A stretch of DNA of 64,000 bases, taken from Elmis aenea (Eukaryota; Arthropoda; Insecta; Coleoptera; Elmidae). A program made the position numbers and the translations under genes. The notes under the pieces are model-generated. The model did not search any database. It was not told where the DNA came from and worked only from the letters and a program-made list of their open reading frames with translations. The DNA is taken from contig OX393579.1 of NCBI GenBank assembly GCA_947652605.1, positions 26,991,674 to 27,055,673 on the forward strand, in the 5' to 3' direction. This document shows, piece after piece, positions 45,001 to 55,600 of this stretch (position 1 is the stretch's first letter; each line of letters opens with the position of its first letter).

Positions 45001-48000
45001 TAGGTTCAATGAGCTAACTTTAACAATGCACGTTGCGATGTTTATATTAGAATTATGTGTTTAAACATTTTTCAGTTTATATCCAAAAAAAATTGTAATA
45101 TTAAATTTTGATTTGAAATGTACGTTTACTTGGCTATTCTGTTTTCTTAGATTATTGCCCGATTGTAAAAGGCTGAGTCTAAATTTAAGTGATTATCAAC
45201 CGTTAATAATTAAGCAACATCATTGTCGATTGTCGTGAATATGAATCGATGTTTGACGGCTCCGGTATTTTTAAGCGAGCCTTGTGCGACTGGACCTCAA
45301 GTTTTGTTAAAAGTAAAAGCTTAAACGTGTAACGTGGTATGTGTATATTATATGTTACGGTTCAAGTGATTAATACGGTTAGTACTATTAACAATAATCG
45401 GTCAATGTGATTAATATGAGTTTTCTTAAAAATAAACCGACCTTTAACCCGATCGTCATTCGTTTGCTCTCATATTAATCACATTGACCGGTTAGTATCA
45501 ATACTAACCGGATTTATCACTTAAACTGTAACAAACTGAAATCAGGCTTACTCTTACTCTCCCCTTTTTTTCTTTACTTTTGATTTTAGATAAATAAAAT
45601 CTTAGGCATATGATATGTGCAAAAAACCTGGTTTTTTGAGCACATGCACACAATTGTTTCACTTCCGGTGACCTGCATAAATTGGATTTTATTATGTCAA
45701 CAATTGTTCAAAAAAGGTTTTTGTGAATTTTAAATGACATTTAGGTTACTTTAATCGGTTTTGAAGGTTTCGAAATAGTTTTTTTTGACAAAAAGTCAAT
45801 TTTTTAAATGGTACTATGGTGGTACAAGCGGTTATTTAAATGGAGCATCTTCCAACGAATCCATCGATACAAATAACTTGTATTTTTATTAAGAGTCTGC
45901 TTTAAAACCTTCAAATTATTGTAAAGATTTATTAAGAGATCCTGTTTTAATCGCAGTACACTGTGCATAAATGCAACAAAACAAATGATTCAAAACAAAA
46001 TCAAAGGTGCTACAGAAGTTCGCTGTCAAAACAAACAAATGCTTGTTTACGTGTTTGTATGTCATTGCGGTGGCAAAAAAATGATTACACCGTCATTAAA
46101 TTAAAACTTAATAAAAAACTAAATTTTGGTTCAAAAATTGTTTGAGGTTATCAAAATTAACCAAAATAGTGCAACTGCATCCAAAATCGCTTCCTCTTTC
46201 CAAAAATGTAAAAATATACAGGGTGATCCATTTAAAATAACATAGTTGAGGTCATTTCCGGCGAAACCGGAAGTGAAAAAATTGTGTGCATTTACTTAAA
46301 AAATCCGGTTTTTTGCACATATCATGTTTAAAATCTCATTAATCTAAAATCAAAACTAAAGAAAATAGGGGGGTGTACCACACTTTGTTTACACCCGGTA
46401 TGTGTGATAATTCATTCCTTTTGAAAATATGTACACTATCGTTGCACTTCCGGTTTTTCCGGAAATGTCTGCACCTGTTTAGTTAATTTTTATAACCTCA
46501 AGTAATTTTTCGACAAGAAAAAACTAAGAATAAAAATAATAAAGTGTGCCGTGACTTGAATAAATTTGATTTTATTATGTCCGAAAAACGTTTTTTTAAA
46601 TTTTAATTGACATTTGGGTTACTTTAATAGACTTTAAAGGTTGCGAAATTGGTTTTTTGACAAAAATTAAATTTTTTTAAGTGGAATAATTATAATAAAG
46701 TATTTTCTGACGAATTCAACAATATCAATAACTTGGTATTTTTATTATTAAGCTGATACCAAAACGTTTTTCAAAGGGGCGAATAAGTTAAACTATATGT
46801 TAATGATGTTAGTAAATTGCTTGTCGCAGAGGAATTAATAAACACATTATTTAAAAAAAAAAACGCGCCTAATTACAATCTCTTGTTTCCGCAAATCTCG
46901 TTGACGCAAAAAAATAAATATAAACATATTGTGTTGCAGTAACTTATCGTTCAGTTATAGTTGCAAGCATATTTAGCACACAGTAAAACAATTTATAAAC
47001 CGAGATAACATTGTCGAGTAAAACTTACCTAGGTTTGATATTAATACAACTCACATTTCGAGAATTCAAATTATTAAATTAAGCTCCAACTTAGTTTGGT
47101 GTTATAGAGTAATTCGTTAGGGCCAGATTATGCCTAGGCAAACTGATCTATGCGAGATATATTCACTAAATTAAAACTACATAAAAATGTTCGTTTTGGA
47201 TATAAAACAATGTACAAAATTGACAAAAAAGTGTTGATAATTTGAACAAGACTTTTAATTTACTCGTCCTTTATTTTTACTTTGTTTAGAAAATATTAGT
47301 CATAAAATTAAATAATTAATTACGTTAATTATTAATTATCAAATTTTTTGTTTACTATAACTGAAACAAATGGATTTACTTCCACAAAACTGATTACAAG
47401 TGAAACATGTAATTGGGTCCATGAATAGATAAAACGTTCAGTTGAATTACATTTCGTAGGAATTCTAAAACCACACATTGTCTGTGAACCGTATACTTTT
47501 CCTGATGTTCAAATGAATGATACTGCTTCTCACCAAGCGTATAGTATAATGTACAAACAACACGCAACCTAAAATTTTATATTATGTCTAAAAATAGCGC
47601 CCCACACAAAACTAATTTTGTGTTATCGACTAAATACAAACGCTGAATTAAAGCTTACAGTGTAGTCTAACCGTATTAAATATAACATATTAAATACATT
47701 TCAGTGTTTTGAATAAATTTTGCAAAATCATGGTGCAAGTTTAAAACGGACAGTTTTGATAACATACAAAGTAAATATGCTGTTGCCTTACGTGTTTATG
47801 TCGGCCAATTTTATGAAAAGACATTTGAAATGAGTTGCTTGTGATTATCTTTTCTGCCACGTGGATCATTTCAAACAAAAATCGCGTCTAGTTTAATGAT
47901 ACTCAACTTGCGGTTTGCCCGTCGCATGCACCTCTTTGTCGTATAAACTGCCATGACAGCGATGAAAAACAAATACCGATCATGGCTTAATATTTAGTCT

Positions 48001-49612
48001 GATCTTCGCCTGAAACTGACCAAAATTTAACCAGATATTTTTACCCTGGTAAAAAGTAAACAGGCACATCCCTCACATTAATTACAATAATTAAAATTAT
48101 TATTATATTTATATATGATACATATTGGGGTTTCTCATATTTGACCATTTTGCTTGTCCCGGGATTCCGGGGAAAAATCGGCCTTTGTTCCGGGATTTCT
48201 CGGGCTCCCGGGATGTAATAAATTATGTCAATATTTTGAAATAAATAACCCAGAAGCGGAGGGAGCGATTTATTACTTAAAAACAACTCCAAGTCATATA
48301 ATGTAATACATTTTGCTCCATGATTATTATAAATAATTAAATAATATTGGTGAGAGAAACATACATTTGAGAAATATAACCTTTCTATGTCAATTTTATA
48401 TTTAGGAACACAATAATATAACTTTTACAATGAACTTTTGTAATTTAAGAAAACAAAGGTGATCTGTGCTTCGATCACTTAGTCTTTTTCTTGATATATT
48501 AACAAAAAGTCCTGCTGTATAAAATGTCTCTCAGTCTCTATTGCTGTAGGTGAAATTGTCTTGAGAGGATCTAGCAGCAGAGATACATCGTTTTTATTTA
48601 TAAAATTTCATTTATAAGCTATTTTGCTTCACATTACCAGGGTACACAAAAATAAAACTGCAAAAGTATTTTGAAGATATGTATTAAATTCGTCATGGAG
48701 ACCGCGCTTCTTTATGCCGTACTAAAAGAGGAAATACAAAAGAGAAAAATTATTTTGAAATAAAAATAAAGTTTGTCCATAATTTACTGTTAATGGTAAT
48801 GGTAATAAAGAAATTTATAATAAATATAAATATAATATAAAATAAATAAGTTATGATAGTATTACAAAGATCTTAGCTCAAAATAAACGAAAATAACACT
48901 TTTTTAAATCCCGGGAATTCCCGGGACAAAAAGCATTTCCCGGTAAATATTAAATAGCTTAAAATGGACCGGGATCCCGGGAAAGAAACCCTAATACATA
49001 TACATTTATATTTAGTATAATAAAGGTATTTCTGAATTTTTTAAAATTGTTTTTATTACAATTGTACATATAGCATTGCATTCTATATTTCAAAAATATT
49101 TACCTAAGAAAAAGGTCATCAGTTGAGAATTTAGAAAAGTTTTATTACAGGGCTAGTCGTTGTTTTTGCTCGACAAAATGGTGAGAGAGACAAGCGACGA
49201 AAAAAAAAGTAATCACTTAAGAATTTAGTTTTTTTTTAGGACTCATTTTTCCAATAGTATATTACATACCGAGCGCCCGAAGTGCATCATTACAGCCGAG
49301 TGCTAGGTTAGATGCACGAGGCGCGAAGCGCCGAGGGCATCTATAGCACGAGGCTAGAATGATCCTTCCCGTGAGGTATGTACACTATTTTACTCACAAT
49401 CGGTTAGTAACTCTAGATAAGTGTCAAATAATATTAATTTTTATCGTAATTTGATAAATTATTTCAACAACAAGGTCGTGGGTTCGAATCCCACGGCCGT
49501 CTGTCATCGTAGAGGTTTCAGGTGGTTCCCTCTACCTACTATAGGCAAATGCTGTGACAGTACTTCCACCGGACGCTAATGGCCAAAGTAGTTGAAGCGT
49601 CCTTAAACCAAC

Positions 49613-49643
<31 letters not shown>

Positions 49644-52600
49644 CAGTGAGACCGTTGCTAGGGAATATAACAAGTTTGTTGCCGTTGCTAGGTAATATAA
49701 CAAGTTTGTTGATTCTGACAGATAGATAATTATTTTGTCAGTTTATACGGCATTTTTAATAATTGTCTCAGTATTTTTACAAATATTATGTCCGATAATG
49801 AATTTGAATATACTCCACTAGAACTGCAAGAAGCTGCAGAAAAAGCTACTGAAGGCATGATTCCAAAAAAAAAGCAAGGCGAGATACGAAAACACTTACA
49901 AAGTATACAGTAAATGGTGTGTGACTAAAGGTGTGCAGCATACCTCTGAAACGGTACTCTTTGCGTATTTTTCTGAATTAGCTAAACAAAATAAAGCCTC
50001 CATAAATACGAGTTGTTTGTTCTTTATTTATTTTAAAAATCATGTTTTAATGCAATTTGATTTACAAAAATGACAGTGACATTTGCTGGTAAGGAAAGTG
50101 ACAGATAAACTAGCCGGGAATGATCATTCCCGGCTAGTTTATCTGTTACTTTCCCAGCTAGCCGGGAATGGGTCGTTTCCCGACTGTTTTAAAGGGTACA
50201 AATGCACACATTACTTACCGATTGTGAGTAAAAAATATTTACCTACTGGTATGCCACCATATTGTCTACTGCATACCGGTACAAAATCTTAAACAGATTG
50301 GGACCTCTGCTTGAAACCATTCAAAAATATAATTTATGTCGACTAAAATCAAATAAACTTTTTTTATCTGTGAAATGCATCAAAAAGTATTATACGCAAG
50401 CAAATAAATTGATTAAAAATAATCGGTTATTAATCGTTATGGTGCCTGTCCACGTGAGAGTAAACAACTCTCGATAGCAGCGTCGCCAAGGATACAGCCA
50501 ATCGCGAGTTACTCTCAGGGGCTGTATCCTTGGCGACGCTGCTATCGAGAGTAGTTTACTCTCACGTGGACAGGCACCATTAAACCGGTTACTTCAGATT
50601 TTTTTCTGATAACCGGTTGAGATGACTGTCCGGTTTTCCAATCCCTATTCAAACCTATAATCTACCTCTAATCTCCAATAATGAGCGAGATGGTCGTGGT
50701 CGTTTCGACTTAAAAACTTACAAAAATTTGTTATCACCAAGCATCAGACGCAAGTTTAGGTGACATTTTTTACTCCAAATTATATTCAGAATCTCTGATG
50801 CGGCTAGCTCAATCACAATTACATTTACAAATTGATCTATCGTGTATTTGTATTTGTATATTTTATTTAATTGGTTACTGGTTTTAGCAATTGTTTATGC
50901 TATAACATACAACAGGAATTTCCACAACCGTCACGATACCGGATTAACTTGCCATTTACGAAATTAAATCGTGATCGGTGATTGTAATAAATCATAAAAT
51001 ATAAATAAACTATATTTAGAACATATTTGTGCTAATACAAACGTGTACTCTATCAACTTCCATTTGATATTATCAACTAAAGAGGTTTTATCGGTACATA
51101 TATTAACAAATCTGTTTAATCTGTTGGAAGCAAAATCGGCATCACAAAAGTGCCGAAAAATAATGGTATATTAAGCAACTCTGGTATGAATGTGATTAGT
51201 ATAGCAATCAAAAATACAACCCGTCATCTAAATAATCTAAATTACTGTACTTTTTGGCATTATTTACATTGTAAAAGCAAATTCTCTTATTACAAACATC
51301 TTAACAGTACAAGTTTATTACTAAAATTGATTATATTAGCATAGACACTACAAAATTTTAACAATTTCAAAAAACAAATCAAATTTTGCAACTTTTTAAA
51401 CAGCAGTTAGATTTTAAGCAATATTGTGCGCACAATTTTGTTTATAATCTTTAAACGTTATTTTTTTTAAATGACCTAACAACAAAGCGTCAAAGTGCTG
51501 AATAGAAGTCAAAGAGTTCAGCGAAAGCCAAAAAATTACGAAAACCATCGAAAATCAAAACAGTTCTCATTGTTTTTCATGATAGCAAAGGCTTTATCCA
51601 CTAAGAATTTGTGCCACAAACGTTTGATTGCAATAATTCGTCGTGTTAGACCAGAATGTGGCAGATCTGACAGTTTTTGGTCAAAAATCAAGTTCTTGTG
51701 CTAAATCATCCACAGTATTCGCCAGATTTAGCACCTTGCCAGCGTGCGACTTCTTCCATTTCCAAAACTCAAAATTCCATTGAAAGGAAAGTATTTTAAT
51801 GACATTGGCAGCATTCGAACAGAATTTACATGTGCATTGGTTTTGTTAAAATTGGCCCCCAGCCTGCTTGTTTTCTTTTTTTAATTAAAATTTTAAAAGT
51901 AAATTGTTTAAGAATATTTCAGGAAACGGCACAATCTGTATCGCTTCGGTTTATATCTTTACTTAGCACGTAAACACACTTCTTTGCTAATTTAACCATT
52001 TTCCTATCTCTAAGTTTCCGCGATCCCCATATCCTATATGTTAAATCATTCACCGTGCACATACTTTATTGTTTTTAATCATCAATGTCATTTATAAACA
52101 AATACCAATAATTCTAAAACAAAATGTAATTTTTCCGCTAAACATAAACCGGTCGAAGAATATTGGCGTACGTAAAGAGCACTTCTTAGCAACAAAACCA
52201 ATGTTTAATCAATCACAATTCGAAACAAAATTAAGATAGAATGATAATAGTTGTACCACGAGGATATATCGAGATGGTTCAAAATACTCCATTCAACAAG
52301 AAAGATTGTATCAATTGAAGTATTATTGAAATGTACATTTAAAATCTTTTTAAACAGATTTGTTGAATAAAGACATTAATTTGCCATTATTGGCATTCAC
52401 TTTAATAAATTTTTATTGTTACCAATAAATTTAAATTAATACTCTAAATACTCTAAAACTAAAATGCAATCAAAGCTTATGTTTTATCTACATACGAATG
52501 TCTGCACATTGGGAATGTTAAGGACATTTCAGGATATTTGATAGCAATTAAATATTGATTTTGAATGTTGTCACCATTGCTAGAAAGATACAAATAGCTA

Positions 52601-55600
52601 TTTATCTACAAACGCAAGCTGAAACATTTATATTCCATAACTATAATTCTGCTTTCAATGAGAGAAATTCTGATTTATGTTAAATTCGACATTAGCAAGT
52701 TTTTCGGATAATTTACATTAGTACATTTGTATTCCCAGTTTTTAGTGCACATTGGCATGTTTCCATTTTGTACAGTAAGAAATACTCCTATATTTTTATT
52801 TACAAAAACTACAATTACGCAAATAAATTCAACACGGAACAAAATACAAAGTGTGGTAAAGTCAACTTTCTATTTCCTTTTTTTAAAAACTTATGTTCTG
52901 TAAATAAGAGTAAGATAATTTTTCTGGTTTAAAAATGCATATTTCAAGTGGTTGGTTTCCTATACAAAAATCAGTTAAAAAAATATAAAAAATGCCAAAA
53001 CACACCAAGGTGTGTAAATTATGACTATTAATCTTGATTAATAGTAACAATTTTCCTTCGTATATTAAAGAAGAAAAAAACATTTTAGAAATTTCTTCAA
53101 TATAGGTACTATCTAAAATTATTTGATATACAGTGTGATTGCGAAACTGACACTCTGGTATATGGAGTAATTATTGTGAGGTGTTTTTTTTGTGTGTTGC
53201 TGTTGCTAGTCATTGCAATGTTCTCCCCTAACAATAATGATGTTATCTGACACTAAACTGTTTAGTTTTGAGTAATGCCTAATTTACATTGGTATAGTAG
53301 CTAATGCAAGTAACTAAATCAAGTAACTAAATTTAGCTACTTGCACCGTGTAGACAGTTTTGTTTAGTACTTGCGCAAGTAAACAATTTAGTGACTTTTT
53401 GAGTAAAGTAAATAGAAATCATTACTATTTACTTAAAGACTATACTTCATTTATTGTCAAATACTAAACAAGTTCCTTAAATTGGGTGTAGACCACGTAT
53501 ATATTGTGTGAACACTCACTAAACCAAAATTTTGACAAGTTTTGCTACTTGATTAGTGACTTGCTTTAGCTACTTGATTTAGTAACTTGCTTTAGCTACT
53601 ATACCAATGTAAATTAGGCATAAGTTTGGTCACTTTAAAATTATGTGACATGTGACTTAATTCGGTCTTATTAAATTTTTCGTTCTGTTGCATATACAAT
53701 GGTTAAGTTCGATTGCACAAAGCTCGATTAAAGTTAAAGGAATCGTTAAACATCGCTTCATAGTACGGGTGCTCCGATATTAAGTTTCACGTTATGATTC
53801 GTTAGGTTTCATGATTAATGCACTCATAATATGTGTTCATTTTAACTCAATTTTGATTTTAGTTAGTTTCTTCGTGATATACATACCCATCAGCAGCCTG
53901 ACATTGAACATTAGGATAACATTCCAAAATTTAACTCTTTCTATTACCTATTAATCTGCTGAAGGAATTCAATTTAACGAGAACCGATTAATCAGTCAAA
54001 ATAATGATTACCGATTATTCAACAAAAGAGCCGATACGGTTGATTATCGATTATCTACCGATTAATCGGTGCATCCCTACTTCATACAACAAAAATGATG
54101 TTGCCTAGAATGATGTTTGACTAAACTTAATTCGCGTTTTATGTAGCCGGGCATTGGCGTTTTAATTATGTTATATTTATATGTGAACTAGCCTTCAACT
54201 TGACTATACGTAAAACGATAAATCAACTTACTATTAAATCTCTGTTACACCAACATTAAACCAAAATAATGTTGACATTTACATTATATCGATAACCTTT
54301 TAAACGATTTAATCTCAATTTTTATTTCCACTTCACATTGTGAGATTAGACATACAGAAAAATTGCGGATAGTTCACACTTAGATATTACTTTACGTAGA
54401 TAAGAACAAACGAAACGTTATAATAACCATTTCAAAGGTTATACAGGGTGTCACACAAAAAACGCCGCAAGCTGTAACTACGTTATTTGTTGTCCGATTT
54501 TTATGAACAAAAAACTAAAATGAAATGGCTCCTCAAATACTCTAAACTGTATTGGATTTCAATTTTTTTCAAGTTCAACTTAAATGTCAATTTTAGTGCT
54601 AAACTAATAAGAAGTAAAAAATAAAAGTTTAATTAAAATAGGTTAGGTTTCACAAAATTTTCGTGGAAAACAAAAAAATCTTAATCAACAAATGTCATTT
54701 AAATACCACACTGACGTTTAAATGACATTTGTTGATTAAGATTTTTTTGTTTTCCACGGCACGCTTGAAAATTTTGTGAAACCTAACCTATTTATGTTAA
54801 ACTTTTATTTTTTATTTCTTATTAGTTTAGCACTAAAATTTACTTATGAATACATCATTGAATTCAGAAAAAAAATGTCTACCAGATTTAGTAAAAAAAA
54901 TAGATGGTGCCATTTGGAAAAAAAATTGACTATCGTTTGACATTTAAGTTGAACTTGAAAAAAATTGAAATCCAATTCAGTTTATAGTATTTAAGGAGCC
55001 ATTTCATTTACTTTTTTGTTCATCAAAATCGGACTACAAATAACGGAGTTACAGCTTGCGGCGTTTTTTGTGTGACACCCTGTATAACATTAGCACAGAT
55101 GGTATCACTAATGTTATTAATTGTAACTAATTAGTTTATTATTTATTTAAAAATGTATCCAGCGATTTTCAAAATTGCATAGAAGATATGGCAAATACGT
55201 TCTTTAATTATTCAACTTTGATTACAAACCTATCATGAAAACCTAATAACACATTATTAATTTTAGGAACGTTACGCATGTGTTACATGAGTGTACGTTT
55301 AATACCTCTTTATCAACTGGCCAGACTGTTAATTTCCAAGACAAGTGTGCAAAAATAGAATATGATATGGAGCATACAATCATACAAACTCAAACATACT
55401 TTAGGAAATTTATTGCAAGTTTGTTAAAATTCAGAGAACATTTTGTTCATAAAAATATATTCACTTATTTTTCAATTCTAAAACGATAACTATAAAAAAT
55501 GCGATTAGGTTTATCAAATCTTTTTATCTTTTGAAGCAACGAAACAAAACGACAAGCGAACAGTCAATAATAGGCCGTTAAAACTTGTGGTTTTGCACGT

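Larger units (their letters stand above)
49387..50234. mobile_element. Composite with inverted TTTTACTCACAATCGG ends
   Basis: TTTTACTCACAATCGGTTAGTAA at the left is mirrored by TTACTTACCGATTGTGAGTAAAA at the right. Between them lie a SINE 3' part, a 30-bp tandem duplication (about 49651-49711), a frameshifted recombinase-like frame and a 28-bp perfect palindrome around CGGGAATGATCATTCCCG (about 50110-50137). Whether the inverted ends belong to one element is inferred. Confidence 0.5.

Noticed and set aside
49478..49500. tRNA gene
   Set aside because: Only the T-arm/B-box part is tRNA-like and a poly(A) tail follows; it is a SINE, not a functional tRNA.
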